DNA of 64,000 bases from Marinoscillum furvescens DSM 4134 (GCF_003386095.1 NZ_QREG01000011.1:124001-188000), one strand, 5' to 3'. Counted from the first letter of the stretch, positions 34,546-44,360 are shown. Translations and numbers: made by a program. Notes: generated by a model from the letters alone, not told the origin.

Positions 34546-35607
34546 ATGAACAAGACTGGCAAAAAAATCCTCTACACACTCATTGCAGTGGTGGTAGTGG
34601 GGATCATTATTTATCCCAAGCTACCAAAGAATGATAACGAGTCACCTACAAACCAATCGACTCCAAAGAGCAAACTCACGGTGGATGCCGTGCAGGTAAC
34701 AAAAGAACAACTTGACCATCAGGTGAAAATTACGGGCACTCTAGTCCCTGATGAATCTGTAATACTGAGCGCAGAAGTTTCAGGCAAAATTGAATCCATA
34801 TATTTTACTGAAGGTCAGAAAGTCAAAAAAGGTGACTTACTGTTAAAACTAAATGACCAGGAAGTACGAGCACAACTTGAAAAGCTCCGCTATTCATTGA
34901 AACTCAATGAAGACATGGAAAGAAGGCAGCAGGCACTTCTTAAAAAAGAAGCGATCAGTCAAGAGGAATACGAAACTTCTCTTACCACACTCAACACTTC
35001 ACGCTCAGAAATAAAAGTACTCGAAGCTCAGCTTGCTAAACATCATATTTATGCTCCATTCAATGGACATGTGGGTCTGAGAGATGTATCTTCCGGCACT
35101 TACCTCACCCCTGGCACTCGGGTAGCAGAGCTTTACAAAACTGACCCTATCAAAATTGATTTTTCTGTACCAAGTAAGTACATCAGCCTGGTAAACATTG
35201 GAGACAAAATCTCCTTTACGGTGGACGCGTATGACGAACCCTTCAAAGGAGAGATCTATGCCATAGAGCCACAAATAGATATGGAAACCCGTAGCATTCG
35301 TGTACGGGCAAAAGCACCTAATGGCGGTGGCAAATTGTATCCGGGGCAGTTTGCGCGAATAGAACTTACACTCGAAACCATAGAGAATGCTTTGATGATT
35401 CCTACGCAAGCTGTGATACCAGAGCTTAACGGTAAAAAGATTTTTATTTATAAAAACGGCAAGGTAGAAAGTAGGTCTGTCAAAACCGGAATACGCAGAA
35501 ATGACAACATACAGGTCACTGATGGGCTAAAATCAGGGGAAACCGTAATCACCACAGGTATTTTGCAAATTCAGCCCGGAGCAGAAGTCAACGTAAACCT
35601 GAAGTAA
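34546..35607 (+). CDS. RND efflux periplasmic adaptor (membrane fusion protein)
   Basis: A 353-residue HlyD/AcrA-type adaptor. An N-terminal anchor (TGKKILYTLIAVVVVGIIIY) is followed by the lipoyl half-motif (SAEVSGKIESIYFTEGQKVKKGDLLLKL), a helical hairpin, the second lipoyl half (HHIYAPFNGHVGLRDVSSG) and the beta-barrel and membrane-proximal domains (PGQFARIEL). It links the inner-membrane pump encoded next to the TolC-like channel. Six bases before the pump gene. Confidence 0.95.
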   Translation: MNKTGKKILYTLIAVVVVGIIIYPKLPKNDNESPTNQSTPKSKLTVDAVQVTKEQLDHQVKITGTLVPDESVILSAEVSGKIESIYFTEGQKVKKGDLLLKLNDQEVRAQLEKLRYSLKLNEDMERRQQALLKKEAISQEEYETSLTTLNTSRSEIKVLEAQLAKHHIYAPFNGHVGLRDVSSGTYLTPGTRVAELYKTDPIKIDFSVPSKYISLVNIGDKISFTVDAYDEPFKGEIYAIEPQIDMETRSIRVRAKAPNGGGKLYPGQFARIELTLETIENALMIPTQAVIPELNGKKIFIYKNGKVESRSVKTGIRRNDNIQVTDGLKSGETVITTGILQIQPGAEVNVNLK

Positions 35608-35613
35608 CTTATC

Positions 35614-38600
35614 ATGGCGAGTTTATCCAACATAAGTATTGATCGACCGGTTTTGGCGATAGTGATGTCTATCATCATTATGCTTTTTGGAGTTATAGGC
35701 TTCAATTATCTCGGTGTAAGAGAGTATCCCAGTGTAGACCCTCCGGTAATCACCGTTTCTACGAGCTATACTGGCGCTAGTGCAGACGTGATCGAGACTC
35801 AAATTACAGAACCACTAGAGGAGTCCATTAATGGAATTGATGGTATAAAAACCCTTTCCTCCATTAGTGCCGATGGTCGCAGCACCATCACCGTGGAATT
35901 CAACCTGGAAATGGACCTGGAAGCCGCAGCCAATGATGTGCGTGACAAGGTTTCTCGCGCTTTAAGGAACTTACCTCCGGATGCGGACCCTCCTATTGTC
36001 ACCAAAGCAGATGCAGATTCTAATCCCATCATTGCTCTCCGCATTTTTAGCGAAAAGCGCAACCTGCTGGAATTAAGCGAAATTGCTGATGACTTGTTTA
36101 AGGAAACGTTTCAAACCATTCCAGGCGTTAGTGAAGTTAGAATTTGGGGTGAAAAAAAATACTCTATTCGGCTGTGGATGGATCCCGACAAGCTAGCAGC
36201 ATTTAGCCTCACTCCTTTGGACGTACTCACGGCTGTAGAGCAACAAAACATCGAGCTACCCTCTGGACGAATCGAAGGAAACACCACAGAACTTACAGTT
36301 CGAACATTCGGCAGGCTAAGTTCCCCGGAAGAGTTTAATGATTTGATTATTCGAGAGTCTGCCAATGACATTATCCGGTTTAGAGACATAGGTCATGCGG
36401 AGTTTTACCCAGAAAACGAACGTACGGCACTGCGCAACAATGGGATACCACTAGTGCTCAACGCCATAGTGCCACAGCCAGGATCGAATAACCTGGAGAT
36501 AGCTGAAGAATTCTATAAACGCCTCGAAACCCTGCGTAAGAACCTCCCAGAGGACATTTCAACAGAAATCGCCTTTGATAACACCGAATACATCAAAGAA
36601 TCGATCACCGAAGTACAGCAGACAATTTTTGTTGCATTTGGCCTGGTCGTACTCATCATTTTCTTTTTTCTAAGGGATTGGCGAACCACCTTTATACCCG
36701 TTATTACCGTTCCAATTGCCCTCATCGGTTCATTCTTTGCGATGTACCTACTGGGCTTCTCTATCAATGTGCTCACCCTGTTGGGAATTGTATTGGCTAT
36801 AGGACTGGTAGTAGATGATGCCATTGTTGTTTTGGAAAACATCTATTCCAAAATTGAAAATGGCATGGAGCCGAATGAAGCGGGCAAAAAAGGAACCCAT
36901 GAGATATTTTTTGCTGTGATTTCCACCACAGTGGCACTTACGTCTGTATTCTTTCCAATTGTTTTCCTTCAGGGCCTTACAGGTAGGCTGTTTCGTGAAT
37001 TCGGAATAACCGTTGCAGTAGCGGTAGTTATTTCATCATTTGTAGCGCTTACACTGACGCCTATGCTATCTAGCAAAATGCTAAAACGCCGGGAAAAGAA
37101 ACAGCGGATTTATGAAAAAACTGAACCATTTTTCGTGTGGCTCAATGAAAAATACAATCGAGCATTGGACAGCTTCATGGCCAATCGGTGGGTTTCGGGA
37201 ATTATCATTGTCGTGGCCAGTGGACTGATTTACCTCTTTATGCAAGTTTTGCCTACCGAGCTCTCTCCTCTAGAAGACCGTGGACAATTTAGGATCTTTG
37301 CCACGGGGCCAGAAGGGGCCACCTTCGATTATATGGATGACTATGCTACGGAAATGACCCAAATGCTGCAGGACAATGTACCTGAAGCCAAAAGCATCAT
37401 CACCATTACATCCCCTGGTTTTTCATCTTCTGCAGCCACCAACGCCGCCTTTATTATTGTAAAACTTACTGATGCGGCAGACAGGGAGCGCTCCCAACAT
37501 GAAATAGTACAAAGCATACAACCAAAAGTAGCTGCCAACACAAAAGCCAGAGCATTTGTATCTGAGCCCGAATCGATCGGCAGAAGCTTTGGTGGCATGC
37601 CTGTAAGCTTTGTGATTCAGGCAAGAAACCTCGAACAACTTAAAGAAGTGTTACCTGGTTTTCTGGAAAAAGCAAACGGCAATGAGGCATTTAGCTTTGT
37701 AGATCTCAACCTGAAGTTTAACAAACCTGAATTGGGCGTCAGAATTGATCGTGAGAAGGCTCAAAGCATGGGTGTTTCGGTACGCGACATTGCGCAAACT
37801 CTACAGCTAAGTCTCAGTGGCACACGGTTTGGCTATTTCATTATGAATGGCAAACAATACTATGTCATCGGGCAGCTGGCACGCGAAGACCGTGACGAGC
37901 CTCTTGACCTCAAATCGATTTATGTAAAATCGAAAAGTGGAGATCTAGTACAGCTAGACAACCTACTCTCTCTGGAAGAACGCTCCACTCCTCCCCAGTT
38001 GTTTCATTACAATAGATTCACGTCCGCTACGGTCTCGGCACGTCTGGCTGAAGGTGTTTCCCTGGGGCAAGGCCTGGAACAAATGAACCTTATCGCTGAT
38101 GAAGTATTGGATGATCGTTTTCAAACAGCACTATCCGGTACCTCACTTGAGTTTCAACAAAGCTCCAGCAACTTGTATTTTGCCTTTGCATTGGCACTAA
38201 TACTCATCTACCTCGTACTGGCAGCGCAATTTGAAAGTTTCAGAGACCCACTCATTATCATGTTTACAGTGCCTCTGGCGCTGAGTGGTGCCTTACTTAC
38301 GCTTTGGTATTTCAATGAAACACTCAACATATTTTCACAGATTGGAATGATCATGCTGATCGGTCTGGTGACCAAAAACGGTATATTGATTGTAGAGTTT
38401 GCCAACCAACGCAAGGCTCAGGACCTGAGTGTGATGGAAGCCATAAAAGGGGCGGCAAAAATGCGTTTTAGACCTATTTTGATGACCAGCTTGTCAACGA
38501 TTCTCGGCATTCTACCTATCGCATTGGCTTTGGGTGCCGGAGCCGAAAGCCGCGTATCTATGGGGATTTCTGTTATTGGAGGAATGGTCATCGCTACATT

Positions 38601-38673
38601 CCTGAGTCTTTTTGTAATACCTGCGATTTATACTTTTTTAACGAGCAAAGAAAAACGTTTAGCACGCGTATGA
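35614..38673 (+). CDS. RND-family multidrug efflux pump, inner-membrane subunit
   Basis: A 1019-residue AcrB/MexF-type (HAE-1) transporter with twelve expected membrane helices in two halves. The proton-relay pair DD is seen in GLVVDDAIVVLENIY of TM4; the second half carries GLVTKNGILIVEF and the RMRPILMTSL-like KMRFRPILMTSLSTILG. Full length. It exports lipophilic compounds using the proton gradient. The last four bases overlap the TolC gene (ATGA). Confidence 0.97.
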   Translation: MASLSNISIDRPVLAIVMSIIIMLFGVIGFNYLGVREYPSVDPPVITVSTSYTGASADVIETQITEPLEESINGIDGIKTLSSISADGRSTITVEFNLEMDLEAAANDVRDKVSRALRNLPPDADPPIVTKADADSNPIIALRIFSEKRNLLELSEIADDLFKETFQTIPGVSEVRIWGEKKYSIRLWMDPDKLAAFSLTPLDVLTAVEQQNIELPSGRIEGNTTELTVRTFGRLSSPEEFNDLIIRESANDIIRFRDIGHAEFYPENERTALRNNGIPLVLNAIVPQPGSNNLEIAEEFYKRLETLRKNLPEDISTEIAFDNTEYIKESITEVQQTIFVAFGLVVLIIFFFLRDWRTTFIPVITVPIALIGSFFAMYLLGFSINVLTLLGIVLAIGLVVDDAIVVLENIYSKIENGMEPNEAGKKGTHEIFFAVISTTVALTSVFFPIVFLQGLTGRLFREFGITVAVAVVISSFVALTLTPMLSSKMLKRREKKQRIYEKTEPFFVWLNEKYNRALDSFMANRWVSGIIIVVASGLIYLFMQVLPTELSPLEDRGQFRIFATGPEGATFDYMDDYATEMTQMLQDNVPEAKSIITITSPGFSSSAATNAAFIIVKLTDAADRERSQHEIVQSIQPKVAANTKARAFVSEPESIGRSFGGMPVSFVIQARNLEQLKEVLPGFLEKANGNEAFSFVDLNLKFNKPELGVRIDREKAQSMGVSVRDIAQTLQLSLSGTRFGYFIMNGKQYYVIGQLAREDRDEPLDLKSIYVKSKSGDLVQLDNLLSLEERSTPPQLFHYNRFTSATVSARLAEGVSLGQGLEQMNLIADEVLDDRFQTALSGTSLEFQQSSSNLYFAFALALILIYLVLAAQFESFRDPLIIMFTVPLALSGALLTLWYFNETLNIFSQIGMIMLIGLVTKNGILIVEFANQRKAQDLSVMEAIKGAAKMRFRPILMTSLSTILGILPIALALGAGAESRVSMGISVIGGMVIATFLSLFVIPAIYTFLTSKEKRLARV

Positions 38674-39974
38674 TCAAGACACTAACCATACTGACAGCAC
38701 TGGCCTATCCACAGCCAGACAGCACATTCACTCTGCAAGATGCTTTGGCCACTGCTTTGGAAAACAATTACCAAATCAGACTTGAACGCAAGAACCTGGA
38801 GGTTGCAAAGAACAATAATTCCGCAGGAAATGCAGGCATGCTGCCCACTGTTGCACTAAGCGGAGGTGCCAATCAAAGCATTAGAAATACTGAACAAACG
38901 CTTGAGTTTGGTGATGGCCCTGTAACTCAGAGTAGAGATGGCGCCAAAAGCACTAGCTATAGTGCTGGTATAGATATGGAGTGGACACTTTTTGATGGCA
39001 TGAAAATGTTTACCACCAAAGACAAGTTAGGTGCCTTAGAGAGCACCAACAAACTTGCACTGAAATCACGAATTGAGACCACCCTCGCAGACGTCATTAA
39101 AGCTTATTTTTCCACTTCGCTAGAGGAAGAACGACTCGAACTCATGAAGAGCTCGCTCAAAGTATCCGAAGAACGTGTAAAGATTAGCAAGCAAAAGTAT
39201 GATGTAGGTAAGGCTAGTAAAATGGAGTATCTGCAGGCGCAAGTGGACCTCAATACTGACAAATCTGCCCTTGTAAAACAACAAGAAATGATTATCGCTC
39301 AAAAATTGCAGCTTTGGCAAATGCTGGGAACGGTAGCCCCAGACTCTTCTGTAAACCTTGAGTACAACTACACTCCAAACGCTTCTTTGAGTCTCGAATC
39401 TCTCCAGGAGAATTCGCTAAACCTCAATCCAAACCTTCAATTCCTTAAAAGTCAATCCCACACAAACTATTTGGCAGTAAAGGAATTTAGGCAAGATGTT
39501 TGGCCAAAGCTGGTATTTAATCTTGGGTACAACTATTCCAACCAACAAAACGAAGTGGGTGTTTTGCGCGGCAACCAGGCTACAGGTCTATCCTATGGAC
39601 TTTCTGCTAATATGACCGTCTTTGATGGATGGAATCAACGAAGACAAATTCAAAATGCAAGAGTAAATCTGGAGCGATCTGAGATCACCTATCACGAAGC
39701 TGAGACTCAGATCATTTCCTCATTGCGAACAGCCTACCTCACCTTCCAAAATGCCCTGCAACTCATCACCCTTGAAGAACAGAATCTGGAAGTGGCAAGG
39801 GAAAACGAAAGTATAGCACTGGAGAGGTATCGAGTAGGAAAATCGAATGCCCTGGAAATTCGTGAGGCACAGCGAAACGCAATCAGCGCTGAAGTGAGAT
39901 ACCTGGAAGCAATCCACACCGCTAACATGGCTGAGGTGGAACTTATGAGGCTTAGCGGACAACTACTGGACTAA
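38670..39974 (+). CDS. TolC-family outer-membrane efflux protein
   Basis: A 434-residue TolC-like protein with two repeats of long helices (FTLQDALATALENNYQI at the start; NLEVARENESIALERYRVGKSNALEIREAQ near the end, broken for length). The signal peptide is short (MIKTLTILTALAYPQPD). It completes the tripartite pump with the adaptor and RND subunits. The 3' end overlaps by four bases the stop of the small gene on the other strand. Confidence 0.93.
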   Translation: MIKTLTILTALAYPQPDSTFTLQDALATALENNYQIRLERKNLEVAKNNNSAGNAGMLPTVALSGGANQSIRNTEQTLEFGDGPVTQSRDGAKSTSYSAGIDMEWTLFDGMKMFTTKDKLGALESTNKLALKSRIETTLADVIKAYFSTSLEEERLELMKSSLKVSEERVKISKQKYDVGKASKMEYLQAQVDLNTDKSALVKQQEMIIAQKLQLWQMLGTVAPDSSVNLEYNYTPNASLSLESLQENSLNLNPNLQFLKSQSHTNYLAVKEFRQDVWPKLVFNLGYNYSNQQNEVGVLRGNQATGLSYGLSANMTVFDGWNQRRQIQNARVNLERSEITYHEAETQIISSLRTAYLTFQNALQLITLEEQNLEVARENESIALERYRVGKSNALEIREAQRNAISAEVRYLEAIHTANMAEVELMRLSGQLLD

Positions 39975-40096
39975 TCAAACCTTTTCTCCAGATGCTCCAC
40001 AATGATGCGTGTAATGTATTCATTGAGCTTAAGTCCTACCCTTTCAGCTGCTGCAGAAAGTACTTTGAGCTGATCCGGAGTGAGTTGTATTTTCAT
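39971..40096 (-). CDS. 41-residue ribbon-helix-helix-like protein
   Basis: A tiny gene of 42 codons, reading MKIQLTPDQLKVLSAAAERV then GLKLNEYITRIIVEHLEKRFD. A short N-terminal strand (KIQLT) followed by two amphipathic helices separated by a Gly turn is the Arc/CopG/MetJ ribbon-helix-helix layout, so a dimeric DNA-binding protein is plausible. No toxin partner is seen alongside. Its stop codon overlaps the tolC-like stop on the opposite strand by four bases. A regulator of the efflux operon is possible, but this is inference. Confidence 0.65.
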   Translation of the reverse strand: MKIQLTPDQLKVLSAAAERVGLKLNEYITRIIVEHLEKRFD

Positions 40097-40204
40097 TGAG
40101 CATTAATTGTAGCCTAAAAAGTCGTTTTGGAAGGTACTTAAACAACGTTTTTCACGAGTGCATTGTTGTAAAGTAAAGATTTCTTAAAATAATTTTCACA
40201 ACCC

Positions 40205-40235
40205 TTTGGTAATGCAAAAGTCTTTCCTACTTTTG
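40205..40235 (+). promoter_or_regulatory. Promoter of the initiator tRNA gene
   Basis: TTTG (40205-40208), exactly 19 bases, then TACTTTTG (40228-40235): a full match to the Bacteroidota promoter TTTG-N19-TAnnTTTG. Transcription should start near 40241, leaving a leader of about 95 bases to be trimmed from the tRNA precursor. Confidence 0.82.
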
Positions 40236-40335
40236 CAGTCCACAACGCAGCAAGGCGCTCTGAAAACGATCAGAAAACAGCTTGAAAGTTATGAAATCAA
40301 GTAATCTTGTTGCAAGTTTGCGGAACAAATCACAT

Positions 40336-40408
<73 letters not shown>

Positions 40409-40412
40409 CTAT

Positions 40413-40444
40413 AAAAAAGGTCAGCATTTCTGCTGACCTTTTTT
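40413..40444 (+). terminator. Intrinsic terminator after the tRNA
   Basis: AAAAAAGGTCAGCA and TGCTGACCTTTTTT form a 14-bp stem with a TTTC loop, ending in a T-run. It can also stop the convergent epimerase transcript reading from the right. Confidence 0.92.
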
Positions 40445-40461
40445 TATGCAATCTGAGCTGT

Positions 40462-41487
40462 TTATTTATAAAACTGCTTATACCATTCTACAAACTCCCC
40501 AACGCCAGTTTTGATATCTGTTTTAGGCTCGTACCCGATCACTTCACGAAGTTGGCTGATATCTGCATAGGTACTCACCACATCACCGTCCTGCATCGGC
40601 ATAAAGTTCATTTGAACTTCTTTGCCTAAAGCCTGCCCCAGCACCTCTATAAACTCCATAAGTTGTACCGGGCTACTATTTCCTATGTTAAAGATGCGGT
40701 ATGGAAGTCCATTTTCATTTTCATCTGGAACTGCCTCCACTACTCCACAGACTCCATTTACGATATCATCTACGTAAGTAAAATCTCGAGACATTTTACC
40801 ATTATTGTAAACATTGATCGGGTCTCCATTCATAATGGCTTTGGCAAACAACATAGGAGCCATATCTGGTCTACCCCATGGACCGTACACAGTAAAAAAC
40901 CTAAGACCTGTAGTGGGTATTTTAAACAAATGACTGTACGTATGAGCCATCAGTTCATTGCTCTTTTTGGTAGCTGCGTATAAGCTCGCAGGCTGATCCA
41001 CCTTATGATCAACAGAAAATGGCTGCTCTTTATTTAACCCATACACACTCGAACTACTAGCATAGGCGAGGTGCTCCACCGGATACGTCCTACAAGCCTC
41101 TAGTATATGGTTAAACCCTACTACATTCGATTGGATATAAGCATTAGGGTTATCTATACTATACCTCACTCCTGCTTGCGCGGCAAGATGGATCACGTAA
41201 TCAAACCCAGCAGATTGAAATAGCTCGGTTAGGGACTTTTCATCAGCCAGATCCATCCGAATAAAATCGAAGCGGTTATTTAACTTGCTGCCGGTTTTTT
41301 TGCCGTAACGAATAAAATCCGGATGAATCCCCAATGCTTTTAGTCGCTCAAACTTTAAAGTCATCGGGTAATAATCATTGATATTATCCAGCCCTACAAT
41401 TTGATAATCAGTAGACGCAATTAGTTTGGATACCGTATGAAAGCCAATAAAACCAGCAGCTCCTGTGACTAATACTTTTTTACTCAT
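40462..41487 (-). CDS. UDP-glucuronate 4-epimerase-like NAD-dependent epimerase
   Basis: A 341-residue extended SDR. It has the NAD motif TGAAGFIGFHT, the DNINDYY segment typical of nucleotide-sugar epimerases acting on UDP-glucuronate, the SSSSVYG serine region and the catalytic YAATKKSNE (Tyr-x3-Lys). The product would be UDP-galacturonate for surface polysaccharide. Other UDP-sugar 4-epimerases are possible. It follows the GT2-like gene by 13 bases on the same strand. Confidence 0.87.
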   Translation of the reverse strand: MSKKVLVTGAAGFIGFHTVSKLIASTDYQIVGLDNINDYYPMTLKFERLKALGIHPDFIRYGKKTGSKLNNRFDFIRMDLADEKSLTELFQSAGFDYVIHLAAQAGVRYSIDNPNAYIQSNVVGFNHILEACRTYPVEHLAYASSSSVYGLNKEQPFSVDHKVDQPASLYAATKKSNELMAHTYSHLFKIPTTGLRFFTVYGPWGRPDMAPMLFAKAIMNGDPINVYNNGKMSRDFTYVDDIVNGVCGVVEAVPDENENGLPYRIFNIGNSSPVQLMEFIEVLGQALGKEVQMNFMPMQDGDVVSTYADISQLREVIGYEPKTDIKTGVGEFVEWYKQFYK

Positions 41488-41500
41488 GCTTACTATTTTT

Positions 41501-42370
41501 TCACTTGAAATTTAATGACCACCAATCTTTCTCGAAATACCTGTAAAGCGTGTTGTTGTTGGTATTGTCTGAATTGACAGTTTTCGATAGACTGACTTTT
41601 GTAGACTGACGAAGGGACACAAACCTCCCAAAACGAAATGGAGCTGGCACCACATATACTGGAGACTTGTTCCATGCAAGGTTTCCACTAAGCCAAATAT
41701 CGTCTACAAAAAATGCTTCCTTTGGTGCATTGGCAAAATCGTATACACGCTGGTCAAACAGCTTGGGTTTCACTGCAAAACTCGCCGCCCCTTGCAGACA
41801 ATCTACTCGCTGTGGCTCGGCGATCGATGTATCTCTTCTGTAAACCCTCACAATAGCCCCATAAATCTGCACCTTATTGCCATGATCAAACCCTTTTGGT
41901 ACTGTCCACCCAGACAAGGTCATTGCTGAATCAGGCAGGTTTTGTGAGTGTTTTACGTAGTTTTCGACCATTCCTTTAGGATATATCTGATCATCATCCA
42001 GGACTATGATCAGCTTATCTGGATCATCCTTATACAAGTCCATTGTTGGCAGTATTTTGGTCGCTGGCCCCAGGTCTTCCTCTATCCAATTGATGTGAAT
42101 GAGCGGATGGTTTTTTACGTAATCAGGTATTTCATAATTCGTCTTATCTCGTTTGAAGTATCTGGGTAAGTTGATTACGATTTTCTCAGGTAGAAGTGAC
42201 TGATCCGTAATAGAGTTTAGAGTAGGCTCAAAGTGTTTGAATCTGGCAGGCAGTACAGATAATGATATTACTGCATTAGACTTTTTCCGGCCCTTGCTCC
42301 TCTCGATCCATTTCTCCGGGGCTGTATGCCTCATCTGAAAGAGCCTTATTACTTCATTTATAATTCGCAC
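41501..42370 (-). CDS. Glycosyltransferase, GT2-like with a DDD motif
   Basis: A 289-residue putative glycosyltransferase beginning at GTG 42370 (an ATG at 42334 is an alternative). The GT-A fold is suggested by VISLSVLPARFKHFEPTLNS at the N-terminus, then LIIVLDDDQIYPKG, in which the Asp residues would bind the nucleotide-sugar metal. The acceptor and donor are not evident. It shares an operon with the epimerase gene. Confidence 0.75.
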   Translation of the reverse strand: MRIINEVIRLFQMRHTAPEKWIERSKGRKKSNAVISLSVLPARFKHFEPTLNSITDQSLLPEKIVINLPRYFKRDKTNYEIPDYVKNHPLIHINWIEEDLGPATKILPTMDLYKDDPDKLIIVLDDDQIYPKGMVENYVKHSQNLPDSAMTLSGWTVPKGFDHGNKVQIYGAIVRVYRRDTSIAEPQRVDCLQGAASFAVKPKLFDQRVYDFANAPKEAFFVDDIWLSGNLAWNKSPVYVVPAPFRFGRFVSLRQSTKVSLSKTVNSDNTNNNTLYRYFEKDWWSLNFK

Positions 42371-42398
42371 GTTCTCAAAATTTTCAATTATTTAGAGG

Positions 42399-42406
42399 CA
42401 AAAATA
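42399..42406 (-). promoter_or_regulatory. Probable -7 box, GT2-epimerase operon
   Basis: TATTTTTG on the minus strand matches TAnnTTTG, about 30 bases before the GTG start at 42370. No clear -33 partner. Confidence 0.42.
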
Positions 42407-42464
42407 GTTTTTCTTATCACTTTCCCTCCCTTTTCACTACCACATCCGCTCTTTTAAACTTTAT

Positions 42465-42472
42465 TAAGTTTG
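42465..42472 (+). promoter_or_regulatory. Probable -7 box for the GT90-like gene
   Basis: TAAGTTTG matches TAnnTTTG but lies only seven bases before the ATG at 42480, so the transcript would be nearly leaderless. No -33 TTG is obvious. Confidence 0.4.
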
Positions 42473-42479
42473 CAGCCCC

Positions 42480-43487
42480 ATGAGCAAGATTCAAAGTCAG
42501 CAAAATATAGATACATCACAATGGATAGATCCTGATGAACGCGTAGAGTATTATTTGAATCATCAAAAGTCTATAGAGCTCAACTTACAGCAGCTTTTGA
42601 AACTCAAAGAAAGAGATTACTGGACTAAAAAGGAGGTGAATTTAATTGCGTATAAACAGTTTGAAAAGACACTGACCAGGTGGTACTGCCAGTTGCTTAT
42701 GCCCTTACCTTTTCTTAGAGATATTCGTGCACTTCCTTTCATCAAAAACTATAGAGACCTTCATTCATTAGTTGATTTTTTTCGCCCGTTTTACGGGCAA
42801 AACCTGGAAATAGCTGACTTCAAATTCCCGCTATTTTATGGAGAGCACGGTGACACTGAGGGGCTGCCAATAATCAGAAAAACCAGAACGCCAGAGGACA
42901 AATCTAGCGTTCTATACAATTTGCGCTCATTCCGTTTTAACCTCCCTTGCAAAACTGTCCAGAACACTGATATAGAATGGGAGCACAAAAACAACAACGT
43001 GATTTGGAGAGGAGCAACAACTGGTGCTGCACTGAGAGAAGCCTTTGTAAAAAAATACTTTCAACACTACAACATTGGATTTTCGTCAGTGAAACAGAAA
43101 CCTGAGCTGGCAAGATTCAAAAAACCACCAATAACCATAGCGGATCAGTTAAAGAGCAAATTCATAGTCAGCCTGGAAGGCAATGATATCGCCAGTAATT
43201 TGAGGTGGGTTTTATCATCAAACTCCGTACCTATCATGACCAAACCCAGATGGCGCTCATGGATAATGGAGGAACATCTGGTTGCAAACATTCATTACCT
43301 AGAATTAAACGACGATCTTTCTAATTTGGAAGATCTATTGACATGGGCAAGTAATAATGACCAGGAATGCAAACAGATCGCATTGAATGGAAGACATTTC
43401 GTGCATCAGTTTCTAGATGATTCACTAGACGTCAGGATCAGGCGAAACGTATTGCAGGAATATGCCAGCAGGGCCAAATACGTTTAA
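42480..43487 (+). CDS. GT90-like (CAP10/LpsA-type) glycosyltransferase
   Basis: A 335-residue protein. The second half has the CAP10 pattern: IEWEHKNNNVIWRGATTGAA (broken for length), then KFIVSLEGNDIASNLRWVLSSNS and PRWRSWIMEEHL. These residues are typical of GT90 enzymes, which add xylose or other sugars to lipopolysaccharide, capsule or protein. It is divergent from the GT2-epimerase operon and converges with the GT25 gene, with a 4-base overlap of stops. Confidence 0.85.
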   Translation: MSKIQSQQNIDTSQWIDPDERVEYYLNHQKSIELNLQQLLKLKERDYWTKKEVNLIAYKQFEKTLTRWYCQLLMPLPFLRDIRALPFIKNYRDLHSLVDFFRPFYGQNLEIADFKFPLFYGEHGDTEGLPIIRKTRTPEDKSSVLYNLRSFRFNLPCKTVQNTDIEWEHKNNNVIWRGATTGAALREAFVKKYFQHYNIGFSSVKQKPELARFKKPPITIADQLKSKFIVSLEGNDIASNLRWVLSSNSVPIMTKPRWRSWIMEEHLVANIHYLELNDDLSNLEDLLTWASNNDQECKQIALNGRHFVHQFLDDSLDVRIRRNVLQEYASRAKYV

Positions 43488-44302
43488 CTCCCCAGGTTTT
43501 CCTCAGAAAACCATGGACAAAGCCTTTTGGGAGCTTCATGGTCAAAGTACTGCAAATTAGGATACACTTCCGTTTTGAGTCCCTTGGAGCCATCTTCACC
43601 AATCGATATCTCATGTAAGACAGATACCCGATTTGTAGCCTCATCCATCAGCTCATTTTGCACAAAACACTGCACCATCGCCCCGTGAAACGAAGTGTAT
43701 AGGCTTCGAGTCATCAGTACATCGGTATTAAACTTCTTAAAAGGCAGGTATTTGGCATATTTGACCGAGTAAAAAGCATATCGAAAAACCCTTTTGGCTG
43801 CTTTTGGCGTAAGAAGGTACGCTCCAGTGAGAGTTGACCAGGGAAAAATCAAAGAGCATTTGCGAATTTCCTGATCACCTACATGCCCCAACACTTTATA
43901 AGGAGTGGTTTTTCCATCGAACTTTTTATCAAAAAGCTTATTCTGATTTCGAGTTAAATGAATAGCCTGTATGGTTTTCGGCAGCTTTTCTAATTCTGAT
44001 TCAAACAAGTCGAAGAAAGTAGACGGCTCAAATTCTTCACGAAGACTGATATCATCCTCCAAAATGAGATACCACCCATCTTTTTGCTTGGAGATATATT
44101 TCCAGATACTCATTTGAGAGGTAAGGTTTCCAATTTTCCCTTTTTGAAAATTGTTAGGGTTATGAATGACCCCACCATGCAGTGCCTTAAAACGAAACAC
44201 GTCATCTCTGACGCCAAGTGCCTCGAAAAGCTGCGTCATGTGCTCACGGCGGTCAGCGGAGCGATCTAGATTGTTGCAAAAAATGGATTTAATTATCCTC
44301 AT
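43484..44302 (-). CDS. GT25-family glycosyltransferase
   Basis: A 272-residue protein of the LPS galactosyltransferase LpsA/LgtB-type GT25 family. The N-terminus CNNLDRSADRREHMTQLF is the family hallmark, with the first Asp/Arg pair contacting nucleotide; YLILEDDISL holds the EDD metal motif. It adds a sugar, often galactose, to a lipopolysaccharide or glycoprotein acceptor. A single gene running opposite to its neighbours. Confidence 0.85.
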   Translation of the reverse strand: MRIIKSIFCNNLDRSADRREHMTQLFEALGVRDDVFRFKALHGGVIHNPNNFQKGKIGNLTSQMSIWKYISKQKDGWYLILEDDISLREEFEPSTFFDLFESELEKLPKTIQAIHLTRNQNKLFDKKFDGKTTPYKVLGHVGDQEIRKCSLIFPWSTLTGAYLLTPKAAKRVFRYAFYSVKYAKYLPFKKFNTDVLMTRSLYTSFHGAMVQCFVQNELMDEATNRVSVLHEISIGEDGSKGLKTEVYPNLQYFDHEAPKRLCPWFSEENLGS

Positions 44303-44331
44303 TCTCTATTGATATCATTTCAATGCTGGTG

Positions 44332-44339
44332 CAAACATA
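44332..44339 (-). promoter_or_regulatory. Probable -7 box for the GT25 gene
   Basis: TATGTTTG on the minus strand fits TAnnTTTG, about 30 bases before the start at 44302. Confidence 0.42.
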
Positions 44340-44352
44340 TGGTTAAAAATGC

Positions 44353-44360
44353 TAATTTTG
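44353..44360 (+). promoter_or_regulatory. Probable -7 box for the DXD glycosyltransferase-ABC operon
   Basis: TAATTTTG fits TAnnTTTG and faces the opposite way to the box at 44332-44339. The implied leader to the GTG at 44507 is about 140 bases; nothing else was recognised in it. Confidence 0.38.

Noticed and set aside
35005-35409. A 134-codon minus-strand ORF opposite the RND adaptor gene
   Set aside because: The plus-strand adaptor has all family motifs, and the antisense frame has none.
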